Origin: Phragmites australis
Taxonomy: Eukaryota; Streptophyta; Magnoliopsida; Poales; Poaceae
NCBI RefSeq assembly: GCF_958298935.1
Contig: NC_084922.1
Coordinates: forward strand, 17,796,501 to 17,860,500
Length of the DNA: 64,000 bases
Direction of reading: 5' to 3'
The notes below the pieces were generated by a model. The model did no database searches and had not been told where the DNA came from. It was given only the letters and a program-made list of their open reading frames with translations. This document shows, one piece after another, positions 43,204 to 54,213 of this stretch; the first letter of the stretch is position 1, and each line of letters begins with the position of its first letter. The position numbers were made by a program, and so were the translations under genes.

Positions 43204-46200
43204 TTACAAGGAGAAAAAGAGGAAAACATCAAACCTCTGAGGCCTAAACCTAATTTTTTGCCCAACCTCACCTCTCTCTCCTCCCCTCTTTCTGGCCTGC
43301 CAGCTCAGCTCGGCCATCTCCTCCATCTCCGTCTTTATCTCCATGCGTGCCGAAGCTGAGCCGACCCTGCTCCTCTCCGCCCTCTCTCTCACACACACCG
43401 AGCAGTCGTACCCACATGTCATCCCCCTCCTCTACTTTGCTCTCCCTCTCTTTGCTCACGTCCGGTAATAGCACGCCATGGGAGACCCTGCTGTGAATCC
43501 ACCAAATCCAAGTTAGAGTTCGCCCAATGACCACCAAAATAGATTCATCCAAGTCTCTAGGAGCTACGGCCCGTGTCAATTTTAACCCAACTTGAGTCAA
43601 ACTTGAGATAGCCTCGAGATAGAGTTCACCAGTTGCATGAGAGATCCATCAAATTCATGCAAATTGGAAGGAATTGAACTTCAGGATAAAGCAGGAAGAA
43701 TCCTTGAGCTATACGTGACGTTTGGCCCAAATAAGCACTGGGCGAGCTTATTTGAATCGCAAAATAGAGGTTGAACCCGATCCATCACCGCAAATCATAT
43801 CTGACTTGATTACGCATAATTCTGACCTCTTGAGTACAAATATGTAGCCCTAGAGCCTCATTAGAGCACCACAAAACTTTTGCCCAACTCTTTGAGCTCA
43901 GAGAGCACCCAGAACCCCATTACTGACGAGCTCTGACACTTAAGTCCACTATCCATCATCGCTAGCCTCATCTGGAGCTCGCCAATGTCAACCCGTAGCC
44001 CAGACGTGTTTGTCGTGAGTATGTGGTCATGTTCCATCGCTTGTTGGAGTAAACAGAGCACGTCGACGAGGTTCCGGCCATCTCCGGTGATCGCACTGCT
44101 GCAGGATTCCTTTGCACCATCGTCTCGCACGTCGGGGATGAAGTCAAAGAAGGTGAGCCGTCCAATCTCGAGTGAATGATCGTGATTAGATTAGCCTGTA
44201 CCAGTTCGGTAGTTTTATCCAGAGTCATCCATTTCCCAATCAATGGTGTGGATTTAATGAAGCCAACAACATCGTCCATCGGGCGTTAACACCGACTTGT
44301 CCACATTAGCATGCCAAGTCTGCACGATGCGTCAGCTGTTTTGCTCGTGTAGCAGGCCACATCGGCATGAGATACCGAGTCAGCAAGCCCAGTCAGCTTT
44401 TATTTTTCTTTTAATTTTTTATCCTCTGTTGACATCATAAATCCTATATATTGCGTAATAATTAATTTTTAGTAAAAAAATAAATCTAATAATAGAAATA
44501 TATTGGAAAATAATTTAATAATGTTTTAATAGTATTATATAATTTTAGGAAAAAGTCCAAATTACCCCCATGAACTATTCCTAGTGTCCGGATAACCCCC
44601 CGAACTTTAAAACTATTTATTTAACTCCCTGAACTTTAAATATCGAATCATATAACTTCCTGGAGTGCTTTTCAACAGTGGTTTTGATGATGTGGTGGTG
44701 GTTTCACTGACATGGCAGCCTATGATATCAGTTTCGCAAACATGACAGTGCACACATGACAAGCAGGCCTACATCTCTTTCTCTCTCTGGTTGTCCAGGC
44801 TACTGCCACTGTGCATTGCTCTCCCCATTGTGCGTGCTATCACTGTGCACACCCCTCTCAGGCCACGTTGCCGCTGTGCATGTTGTCGTCGCACATGCCA
44901 TCGCCACCTCGTCCCGTTTCCTTAGTGAGCACACCCCTCCCCTCTCTGGCTGGCTCCCCTCCACCGCCCTTGATATTTGACTGCCGGGAGAGGAGGGAGA
45001 AGGCTGAAGCCCCACGGGCCGATTGGCTCCGACTGGAGCTTCTAGGTGCTAGGGCGACGCTAGGTCGGATCACGAATTGGCGTAGGGAACGACCCAATGT
45101 ACTGGCAATAGTGAGAGACGCCAGAGCAGGGGCAACATGACGCAAGCTCACCTCAGCGCACGGGGGCCCAAATTGACGGCATGGCTAGCTTGCAAAAGGT
45201 CTAGATAGGGTGTAAGAGGAAGGAATTGGAGCGGAGAGCTACCTCGAGCGAATGTGGCGGTGTCATGTTCCGGCGAGGGGAAGAAGGGGATCTGGTGGGG
45301 GTGGTGCAACCAGGCGTCGGTGATAGCAAAATGGAATTGGGGGTCAATGAGGAGCTCACTGGTGGCTTTATTTTGGGCAGAGAAGCACCAGGGAGCTAGG
45401 GCAGCGGTGATTGGATCTTGAGAAGAAAGGGGATGTGGCGGCATCTCGGTGTCCTCTGGCGTGAGTGAAAGGAGGAGGAAGCTAGGGGAGTCCTAGTATA
45501 TCTATAGCTGCTCTCGGTGGATCGCAATAGACTAGAGAGGAGGTGGCGCAAGGCGGTGGCACACAGGATGCACTCGGCCGACGCCATCCCTCTGTGGCTG
45601 GCCGGTTGTCCACCTTCCTCCCCGGTGCTGCTTCCCCTCTCTGCTCTCGCTTCTGCCACCATGGACTCCTGCACAGGCCAAGACCATGCCATGCCACTGT
45701 GCCACTCTCCCGTGCCGTGCGCGCAGCCTCGCCATCACGCCGTGGCGAAAACAGGTCACATGGTATCCACATCATCAAAACCGCGGTTGCAAACCACTCT
45801 AGGGGTTATGTGATCCGGTATTTAAAGTTTGGAGGGTTAAATAAATGGTTTTAAAGTTCAGGGGGTTATTTGGGCAATAGGAATAGTTTAGGGGAGTAAT
45901 TTGAACTTTATCCTTAATTCTAATTATTGCTTTATAATTGAAACAAAAGCTAAAAGTTCAGAAAAATCCTAGAAAATTTTAGATGACTTTAGAAAATTTC
46001 TAGAAAAATTATTCACATAATTTCATTTGTAGTTAATCTTTTGGTCCTATTTTAAACTTTTAGAAGCCATAACTTGTTAACCGTAGCTCAGTTTTGACCC
46101 GTTCTTTTGTTGAATTGTCTAAAAAAAGTGTGATCTTGTGTATGATGATGTTTGTAGAGTGATATTTGGTTCTTTTAGGATCTTGGTGTTTATGTTTTGT

Positions 46201-46620
46201 CTTTTTTCTTATGTTTATGAGTACACGCTAATGTTTCAAAGGAGCTAGAAGGATTTTAGGATTAAGACTTTGATGACCCATCTGAGTACAAAGAGGGCAA
46301 GTAGTGTTGTTGAACATATTTATCCCAGTTTTTAAAATATTTTGCTTTACAAATATGCGTGCTAATAATTTGTTGGGAATCCCAAGAGTTAGGTTTTATC
46401 CGAGTTTTCCCTTATCATCCTTGTAGCCATGGTTTGGTTTTGGTTATGGAAAGGTTGCTTATGCTTAGTTTTGCTATTGGGTGATGATCATGATAATGGC
46501 TCTATGAAATATATAATGGTCCTATGCAATAATGATAAAAGATGATGGTATAATGTTTGTAGCAACACAGTATAGTGAGAAGAATGAGAAATTTGTTGTG
46601 TTGAATAGCAAACACATTAA
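43204..46620 (+). repeat. Gypsy LTR-like sequence split by a MULE
   Basis: Two parts (43204-44547 and 45914-46620) flank the MULE at 44548-45913. The left part has a GC-rich CT-rich leader (43260-43460) and an AT-rich end; the right part contains CATAACTTGTTAACCGTAGCTC, a text typical of Tekay-type LTRs, and an open acidic stretch (DFDDPSEYKEGK) similar in style to that at 41.6 kb. No protein domains. Family assignment is from memory of LTR style and needs a repeat-library search. Confidence 0.4.
44548..45913. mobile_element. Mutator-like element with ~110-bp inverted ends
   Basis: The left end starts GGAAAAAGTCCAAATTACCC and the right end, reversed, starts GGATAAAGTTCAAATTACTC; the two stay alignable for about 110 bp through ATAACCCCCxGAACTTTAAA and TTATTTAAC. 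The flanks ATAATTTTA (44539-44547) and TTAATTCTA (45914-45922) agree at 7 of 9 positions, a plausible aged 9-bp duplication. The interior (44690-45780) is GC-rich with open frames on both strands, none recognisable, again the look of captured DNA. No transposase. Confidence 0.75.
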
Positions 46621-48054
46621 ATATTGTAGTTGTTCAACTTCTAATTGCTTGATTCAACTTCTTGTTCTAATTTCTCAATTTTGCTTATAAGAATACTTGT
46701 GTTATGTCTACTTTTGGTTGGGTGTCTCATTACTATATTTATAAATGATTTATCACAAACTCTAGTACCAAGGCCTCGACATTCTCTAGTGCTATATAGG
46801 TTTTTGAAACGAGGGATGGAGAACAAATGCTTTATGGATATCGGTACTTTGCTTGATGTAATTGAGACTTGAATGGTTTTCCATACTCTTGTGATGGCCT
46901 TTAAAAGGTTTGACGAACAAGATAGCATCTTCACCAATTTTGTGAGCTATTCTATATACTCGTGCTTTTTATATTCACAGCTATCTACTTGTGGTATGAG
47001 ATGAGATGCTAGTTCATATGCTCGTTTGTATATCCCCATATGTTCGATCATGTAATATGTTACATCATGACTTTTCAAATTGAGAATGTGCTTATTATGA
47101 TTCATACTTATGATTAAAAGAATATACCGTGATTTTTCAAGAACATATGTACCTTGTTTCCCTTGATTATATTGGTTATTCTGTTGATGGAGAGCAATTT
47201 TTGAAAATTCCTTTCTTTTACTTAGAGGGAATATTTTTTCAATTAACTTTTTTGAAAAAGTAGCTTTTGAGTGGATTGATTTGAGGGGGTGTTCTTGAAC
47301 TCTTTGTACTATATTTGTGTTTGCTTTTGTGTGTATCAACTTTACAAAAATAGAAAATAGTAAAAAAAGTAATAAGCATTGTACTTTATACATATATGAC
47401 ATTTGAAGCTATGTTAATGCTACAAGATTTTTGCATCTTCGTATCTATACATGTGTGGTGTAGATTTTGTCATAATTGTTTAATTGGAATGAAAACATAA
47501 ATTAAATCTTGTCATGGTTGAACTTTATTGATTGCTTTGATCTTTTCTAAAAATGCTAAATGTGAAGTACCAAAGTTATGTGCTAAGTGCTGAGTAATAG
47601 TCGATAGGTAAAAGATCAAGAAAATATGTATCAACACACTTCTTCTTTACAAGACTGCTTATCATTGCATTTTGATATGAATTTGGAAGAAGTTGTGTAT
47701 GACCGAAACTATTAACCTTAAACTTCTTATTGTCTTTTTGACATAGGCTTCGCTTCGATAGAAAGTAAGGCTAATGGTGCCTATAATTTCTTGCAAATGA
47801 ATTTATCTTTTTCTATTCAAGTATTCAATCAAGTTTTTCAAAGCACAATAAAATTGGAAAGTTGCAATATTTTTTGAGATTGAAGTAATTGAGATAGGGA
47901 GACCGCATCATGCAAATAAATTATTAATTATACTTAAGGAGATGTACTTACACTATATTTGTACGTGTGTAGATGGGTTGGTGCAATTATTTTTATAGCA
48001 TGGTGTTGCCAATATTCACATGAGAAGATGCCAATGTTTTCATAAGGGAGAGAT
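46621..48054. other. AT-rich stretch without recognisable genes; purine tract at its end
   Basis: Open frames exist on the minus strand (46937-46641, ending LISKIEKLEQEVESSN, and 47402-46947), but neither matches a family I know and the composition is AT-rich repeat-like. The last bases ATAAGGGAGAGAT (48042-48054) precede the start TGTGAAATC of the LTR-like repeat and look like a polypurine tract, suggesting the repeat at 48055 is a 3' LTR. Confidence 0.4.
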
Positions 48055-48399
48055 TGTGAAATCATGAATGCCAAAAAAATAGCTTTTTGTGAAATTAGAA
48101 AAAACAACGTGTTTGGCAGATTGATGATTGTGATGGTATTGTGTGGATTGAAGTGAGTCAAGTTTGTAGAACTTGTGTCGGAATTAGTTATTTGTTTTGT
48201 TTATTTATTGGTGTGTCCTAAGGGCGAACGTGGTAGATGACATGGACTAGTTTTAGGGAGAAACAAGGTCAAAGCAAGGTCATGATGGACGTTCAGGCTA
48301 AGGAGGATCGCATCACGTTGTGTATGGTGTGAAAAAATTATTCCCATTTGTGTGCAATGGAATAAAGAAAGAAAAAAAGGAGGATGTACTGTGTAGTAC

Positions 48400-49198
48400 T
48401 TTTTTTTGAGAAAACCGGGTTGTATTTCATATAAGCATATACAGGAGTACATAGCATTCGTTACAAAGACCCCCTGAGGAACATTGGAATTACAAATTGG
48501 TCCTTGCAAATTTCTCCCGGTCGCCTTCATCACCGGTGCTTGGAGCAGCAGCTCGATGGACCACCACCACTGGCAGGAGAACGCGCCGAGCCTGCAGCTT
48601 GAAGCCGATTCCCTTCTTGATGAAGAAGCTTTGAAATTTTTTGATGCCCCAAGTGTTGGCACATCGAACACATCAGCGTGCACATGAAACATTGAACGCG
48701 CTGGCACAGCTAGACGGCTAGTGGCCATATCATTGCCGAAGGACAAGGGAATTGACACTCGAAGCATCACGTGCATCCCCGAGCTGATAGACGATGAAGC
48801 AACCCAAAAGGGGAGAGGAACGCCGAAGCGGGTACCCACAAAACTCCAACCCGATTTCTCGGATAAGAGGAAGACTGACCTCACAGGAGAGACATCGGAA
48901 AAGGAGCTGAAGCTGCCGACGCCGGAGATCGCTTGGAGGGAGGAAAGCAAGGTAGACATCGGAGAACCAACATCACCAGAAACTACCCTAGAAACCTAAC
49001 AAGCTAAACTATTATATCTAGCTAAACTAGCTATCCCCGACATCGATCTACCAAATCCCCTCCCCCACCAGTGCCGGAGAGGCCACCGGAGGAGAAGGGA
49101 CGGTGAGATCGACGCCGGATCAAAGAAATCGCCTCTGAGTCACCTTTTGTACTGTAGAGAAGGGAGTCGTCTGGATCTAACTGAAGGTGTTCTAACAA
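48400..49198 (-). mobile_element. Poly(A) retroposon with 12-bp target duplication (LINE-like ends)
   Basis: ACTGTGTAGTAC at 48388-48399 and again at 49199-49210 flanks the insert. On the minus strand the insert begins TTTGTTAGAACACC and ends GAAATACAACCCGGTTTTCTC followed by eight A residues, a 3' end typical of grass L1-type LINEs. At 799 bp it has no reverse transcriptase, so it is either an internally deleted LINE or a non-autonomous derivative mobilised in trans. Copy 1 of the host repeat (near 32785) lacks the insert. Confidence 0.85.
48408..48959 (-). CDS. Open reading frame of unknown function inside the retroposon
   Basis: An ATG at 48959 opens a frame of about 184 codons that runs uninterrupted to the poly(A) tail and beyond into flanking DNA. 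It begins MSTLLSSLQAISGVGSFSSF and includes a Ser-rich N-terminus, AMYSCICLYEIQPGF near the C-terminus, and scattered Trp and Cys residues. No domain is recognised, and the last codons are simply the LINE-type 3' end read in frame, so translation may be fortuitous. The corresponding position in LINEs would be the 5' leader or the start of ORF1. I cannot decide whether it is a gene. Confidence 0.3.
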
Positions 49199-49668
49199 AC
49201 TGTGTAGTACCTGGCAACCCATGTGCTGGTGAGCACGATGGCCATAGTAGTTGGGCCTGCTGGGCTATGGTTCAGCCCAACCAGACTGGCAGGGAGCCAG
49301 CATAGGTGGGACATCAGCTCAAGGGAGCACTTAGGACGCCGAAGCATAGCTAGAGGCGCGGCTTGGCACGTTTGGCCCAGGCAGGTGGACACGGCCCAGC
49401 TAACGCGGATGTGTGCGAGGCACGGCCTAGTGACCGGCACACTGCCCAGGAGGTCAAGTAGACCGGCCCAGGCGCTGGTGATTAGGAGCGCAGCTGCCTG
49501 GCATGCAGTGCTAGTGGGTCGACCCAGGATCATCCCAGGTTGGTGATAGGTGAGCTGAGTGGCCCAGTGTGCGACAGAATGATGTCGTGGCCCAATCGAG
49601 CGATGGGACTTGATCTGTGTCAAACTATAATGATCCAAATATAAGTAGAGATGTCTCTTTTGTCATTC

Positions 49669-50316
49669 GGAAATGCTCCCCTTCACACGTATGATTAATC
49701 GGACGGACGGTCCGCTCAGTCCACAATATCATTAGGCCGGCCAAAAATATTTTAGCATCTTCGATGTATCAGACGTTCAAATTTAATGTTTCAGATGTTA
49801 TGAAAAATTGTTGCCATAGTTATTTCCGTATGTTGCATTCCGGAAATCTCTTGCATATAGATCTGAACCCGAAAAACTTATCTATTTGAGTTAATTCCTA
49901 TATATCTCCAATGTTTTAGACGTTCAAATTTAATATTTCAGACGTTATGAAAATTTGTTGCAGAAGTTCTTCGAGAATGTTGCATTCCAGAATCTCTTGT
50001 GTATAGATCCGGACCCAAAAAATTATCCATTCCAATTAATTCCTATATTTTCGCATCTGCAATGTTTCAGACGTTCAAATTGAATGTTTCAGACGTTATG
50101 AAATTTTGTTGCAGAAGTTATTTTCGTATGTTGCATCTCGGAATATAGGAATTAACTCAAATGGATAATTTTTTCGGGTTCGGATCTCTGTGCTTTTTTG
50201 GTGCATTTTTTGATGTTGCGAATGTTGATTTCAAATGTTGCAAATGTTAGTCTTCTATGTTGCAATGGGCAGTTGCAACATCCGATATATCAGACGTCCG
50301 TGCACTAGCTTTTCCC
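49669..50316. mobile_element. Short MULE with internal tandem repeats
   Basis: TTTGTCATTC lies at 49659-49668 and again at 50317-50326, a 10-bp duplication. The ends are short inverted repeats (GGAAATGCT... and, reversed, GGGAAAAGCTAG...). Within it roughly three diverged tandem units of about 130-150 bp (49758-50160) each contain CAGACGTTCAAATT-AATxTTTCAGACGTTATGAAA and TATGTTGCATxxCGGAAT. No coding capacity. It is inserted in copy 2 of the LTR-like repeat. Confidence 0.75.
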
Positions 50317-51600
50317 TTTGTCATTCGAGCACAAGAACCAAGAGAGAGATAGAAATTAGGGTTTTCTTTTTAGGAAAAAGGAGGAACACATTTAGAGACT
50401 TGGTAGAGATACATCTTTTGTTACTCAACAATGCAATAAGATCAAATTTTTTAAGTTGATGAGTTGGTAATTTCATTCATTCTCCATGTTTTTTTTTTCG
50501 TCGTTTCATGTTGATTTCTTGGTTAATCCTTCAGTCAACGTGATTTTTTTTGGTTTGATCTATCCAAAATCATCCTAAAGCATCAGGGCGAAGTTCTGAT
50601 AAAGTTCGGTTGGTTGAATTTTTGAAATTCTTGCATAATCGTGAAATTAGGATTAAATATATTTTTGTCACCTTTTGTCATAGATTGATTGCGAATGTCA
50701 TAACTCTTGATCTAGAGATCTGATTGACTTGATTGTTTTTGGAATAGTTTCATAATATTGTCTAGTTTCTATTGTTAACATTTAAGGGCAATCGGGCTGA
50801 CCTATCTTTTTGTATATCATTTTTAGTGATGTGATAGTAGTATGCCCTGAACTAATTTCGAGATTAAATTGAATTTTTGGTTATGGTGAATTAAAATTTG
50901 AATTTGGCTTCTTCAATGATTCAACCCCCCCCCCCCCCATCTGATTGCATATTACGCATAATCAATCATACAATGGTTTTTGCAACTGTCATGGTAACAT
51001 TATCGACGATAGTAATGCTTTCGAGTATCATGTACTCTTCTCTTTTTTATCTACCGAAGAAAACCAAACATTCTACTTGCATAATTCAACTTTAAATAGA
51101 AAATGAATCTGATTTTCCTTTTAGAATGCAAAGCTTCATGGACTTTTGATATTACTTAGTTTGTTTACCCATATGTGTGCTACCTTCCATTACTTTTACC
51201 ATTTTCTATCACTATCATAGAATCAGTGAAAGTAGATGGAGTGTCACATACAGTTTCTTAAGACCCGTCACTGACAAAATACCCTGACCGTTACTAACAC
51301 AAACATGTTTGTAACGAGACAGCCGCCTGGGCGTGCTTGAACTCGTAGACAGTTTTTGTGGTATCCATTAGGACTCTTATGGCTTTCTATTTGATGTTAT
51401 TTGATTCTTCTCTAGTATAGTTTGTTATTGATTATAGTCGCATTTGCAAAACCAATGGATTTTTGTGACTGCTGTGCAAGAAGCATCAAGAGTCCGAAGG
51501 ATCCTAATTACGACCAAGGCTTTGGGGAGAACTTCAGAGAAGGCAAGTCCTATTTCCTTGATCATATTGAACCCATATTTTCCATGTCGAAGGAGCGAGA

Positions 51601-52509
51601 TCTGGGCACCGAATCCCCTTCACTGCACTGAGGTAAGTATTGTAGGGTTCCCATCATGGTTTTCTTAGGGTTTCTTAGGCTTTTCTTTGATCTGTGTAAC
51701 TGAGGGTAATGCGGTGTTTTCATCGTAAATCTGCAATGGCTTGGTTCACTGCTATTAGGTGCTGGCAGGATGGGGTTATTCCTATGTCTACTTCCACGGT
51801 GCAGATGCTTGGCGTTCATTTCGGTCGTGTCGACTTTGTGTTCTTCGTTATAGTGAAGGGCCTCTCTGTGGACCTTGTTTTTGCTGTGAGTCATATTCTA
51901 CATTTTGATCTTATAGATAAAAATTTCTCTATTATTATTCGTCACAATGAAGACATTTTTGTGGACTATAACCATGGTTGACGGTTTGGCAGCAATACAA
52001 TTTGGTTTTGGCACATGATTGAGTTAGACAGGATGGAGCCTGATCCGAATGACATCGAGATGCTCATTGAAGATGATGCTTGGGTTAACATTATGCTAAA
52101 ATGTAGGAGGCTAAGATGATATCGATTATTTCATCTTTTTGAAAGACGACGTTGACCAATGATGTCAATCATCTCGTCCTTCTGGAATACGATGTCTCCA
52201 ATAATGTCAGACATCTTATCCTTATGTGATGTCAAGCATCTCGTCCTTCTGGAAGCAAAACATCTATAGTTAGGGATTGTGTATAGCTAGCTAGGTTTAT
52301 GTGTTCTGAACAATGTGTGATATGTATCTGTGTGATGTTCTAAACCTTTGTAATATGTAAATATCTGTGATCGATGTTCTGAACAATGCATCAATATGTG
52401 ACATGTAAATAATGCTAGTAATGTTGTGTTCTAAACAAATTTGTGAATCATAAAGTGTGTATGATATATCATGAGCATAGCCAGAATGGCTTCTGGGGAG
52501 GGGGGTAGG
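51601..52509. other. Unassigned stretch with one open frame
   Basis: A 90-codon plus-strand frame at 51709-51981 (MRCFHRKSAMAWFTAIRCWQ..., ending FVDYNHG) and a following acidic stretch near 52020-52100 have no family I recognise. Near 52130-52260 a short unit around CATCTCGTCCTTCTGGAA is repeated two to three times. Possibly part of a CACTA element whose right end follows at 52734. Confidence 0.3.
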
Positions 52510-52734
52510 GTAACACAGGCGGGTTTAAAAAAATCCATTTGTGATATTTTATACATATGGGTTTAACAAAAATCGTCTGTGACTCTTACTACTCATAGAT
52601 AGATTTTTAGATAATCCATCTACGACCCTTAATACTCACAGAAAATTTTATAGAAAATCCGTCTTTGTGAATCTCTGTTACAGATGGAGTTGTAACCGTC
52701 TGTAACAATTTTGATATAAATTTTTTTTGTAGAG
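52510..52734. mobile_element. Probable CACTA right terminus
   Basis: Several alternating copies of a word like ACCGTCTGTAAC / CCGTCTTTGTGAATC / ATCCATCTACGACCC are followed by AAATTTTTTTTGTAGAG. The latter, reversed, reads CTCTACAAAAAAAATTT and resembles a CACTACAAAAAAATTT terminus with two changed bases. The partner end was not found with confidence. Confidence 0.45.
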
Positions 52735-53040
52735 ACAGAACCTATAACCGCTTGTCATAGAATTTAAAATCTATTTGTAATAACCTGTTCTGAGGTTGTA
52801 TGTCACTCTTATGCCAAGTAAAATTGTGACATTATTTATCTGAATATCTCACTACACATGTCCAGGGAAGGGAAGCTTGTGATCAGCCTCAGCAACCCCT
52901 TCGTTACTGGTTGTTCTGGCTAGTTAGTCCATACTGCAGAGGATTGGAAAACACATCTCATTCTCATCATAATTCTTAATTATTCTCAGATGTTTAATAA
53001 CGCAGTTTTCTTATACATGATAAATTATATGGTTCTAGGG

Positions 53041-53503
53041 TCAATGCAGAGTAAAGGGGGGCCAAACGTCGGAGCCCTTGCAGCAGGCATGTTGGCAGGC
53101 TTGCCTCGACCCAAAGCATCGTGAATTCGGGAAGGGCGCGCAGCAGATCAGGGGCTTGTCAGGTGCCGGTCCTGGTTTCTGCGCCGTGCAGCACTGCACC
53201 GTGATCTTCATGCCGCTGATGTCTCGAGCTGCACAGAGATAATACAAGGGTATCCAAATATTATTCCCCTTCGTTTGAAAATATAACGAGAATTTTAAAA
53301 CATAATAAACATATTAATTTGCGAGTAATTTTATAAAGTTCTATTTGGATCAAAATCATTAGGATAAAGTTTTAATTTTGCACCTTTGTTACCTTTGCTC
53401 TTGTGAATCGCAGAAACGAAGGTAACAAGGTGCACTTACACTGTGCGAGCATGGCGAAGCATAGGAGAGCTAGGAGAAGAACGACCGCTTGGCGTCTGTC
53501 CAT
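53041..53503 (-). CDS. Small secreted cysteine-rich peptide, two exons
   Basis: Exon 1 is 53503-53440 (ATG at 53501-53503) and encodes MDRRQAVVLLLALLCFAMLAQ, a signal peptide with a basic N-terminus and a long hydrophobic core. A canonical GTAAGT donor and a TGTGCAG acceptor define an intron at 53439-53229 (211 bp, phase 1). Exon 2 is 53228-53041 and ends TGA. The predicted protein has 83 residues. The mature part (about 61 residues from RDISGMK) has eight cysteines spaced CC-x14-CC-x7-C-x6-C-x3-CC, which would allow four disulphides. No family name comes to mind with certainty; plant cysteine-rich peptides of this size include defence, developmental and pollen-pistil signals, and nothing here decides among them. 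A TATA box lies at 53618-53624. The frame is open, splice sites are intact, and composition is unlike the surrounding transposons. Confidence 0.75.
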
Positions 53504-53617
53504 GGTAAACTTCGCAACGTAGGTAGCAAAATGCCAAAATCGAAGCACCTGCTTTTGAGGGGATGTACGCCGTATGGCTGGTACTTCTTCCAGCTCCATG
53601 TTTCAACAGATAACTGG

Positions 53618-53624
53618 TATATAT
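53618..53624 (-). promoter_or_regulatory. TATA box of the cysteine-rich peptide gene
   Basis: The minus strand reads GCCATATATACCAG about 115 bp upstream of the start codon, a reasonable distance for a plant core promoter with a leader of some 80 nt. No other promoter element is claimed. Confidence 0.5.
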
Positions 53625-53629
53625 GGCAT

Positions 53630-54213
53630 AGTAAAGTAGCTATGTTTAGCAAGAAATAATCATCCACAGGATGGTGACTTATCTACTTCCTTCTATGGTA
53701 AATATTTAACATTTCACGAGCTTATCCAGTTGTATAAACAACTGTCGTACTAAATCCCTTACATGTGGTATAAAGACATCTTCAAAGTTAGCCAATCACC
53801 TCACATGTCTCGCATAGTTGCATCCAATTCTGAGCTTGCTTCGCCATGCTACGCGTTGGAGGTTAGCTCGACCTCTTGCCCTTTCGTTTCCTTTTCTTTA
53901 TGTGTCATTTTATTTTCTTGTGTAAAGATGTGTATGTTTTTGTTATCTTAAGTTGAGAAGCTTTAGAAATGCATTCTCAGCTTTTTATTTTTCAATTATT
54001 TCTTTTGTGATTTTTTTATCTCTATATCAGTATTATTGAGTTTACCTGTGTGTAACACGTTCGTAGTTGCTAGGAAGTTTTAATAAGTTGCATGTATTCA
54101 TTATATATGGTGATCAAACTGAAGCATCATCATTTTGGCTATTTATGATGTAGCAAATTGGCAGACCCTTTCCAGCCCCTCTCTCCCATGTAACAGGCAT
54201 AGGCTCAAACACT
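53630..54213. other. Upstream intergenic DNA of the peptide gene
   Basis: No repeat, gene or element border was recognised; composition is ordinary AT-rich intergenic. It would hold the distal promoter of the minus-strand peptide gene. Confidence 0.4.

Larger units (their letters stand above)
48055..51600 (+). repeat. LTR-like dispersed repeat, copy 2, with nested insertions
   Basis: Starts TGTGAAATCATGAATGCC and follows copy 1 (32373-33046 plus 41317-41670) throughout, with three interruptions: a poly(A) retroposon (48400-49198), a short MULE (49669-50316) and about 1 kb of unrelated AT-rich sequence (about 50350-51390) that copy 1 lacks. A TATA-like CCAAATATAAGTAG lies near 49636. Comparison with copy 1 therefore gives empty sites for the insertions. 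Shared text ends near 51600. Confidence 0.55.

Noticed and set aside
45396..45854. Several 98-103-codon open frames on both strands
   Set aside because: They are mutually overlapping frames in the GC-rich core of the MULE at 44548-45913; none has a recognisable domain.
50973..50977. ATGGT after a CA dinucleotide, matching ATGGT before 32373, as a target duplication of an 18.6-kb LTR element
   Set aside because: The position falls inside a segment that copy 1 of the repeat lacks, so it cannot be the LTR end. The match is only five bases and is probably chance.
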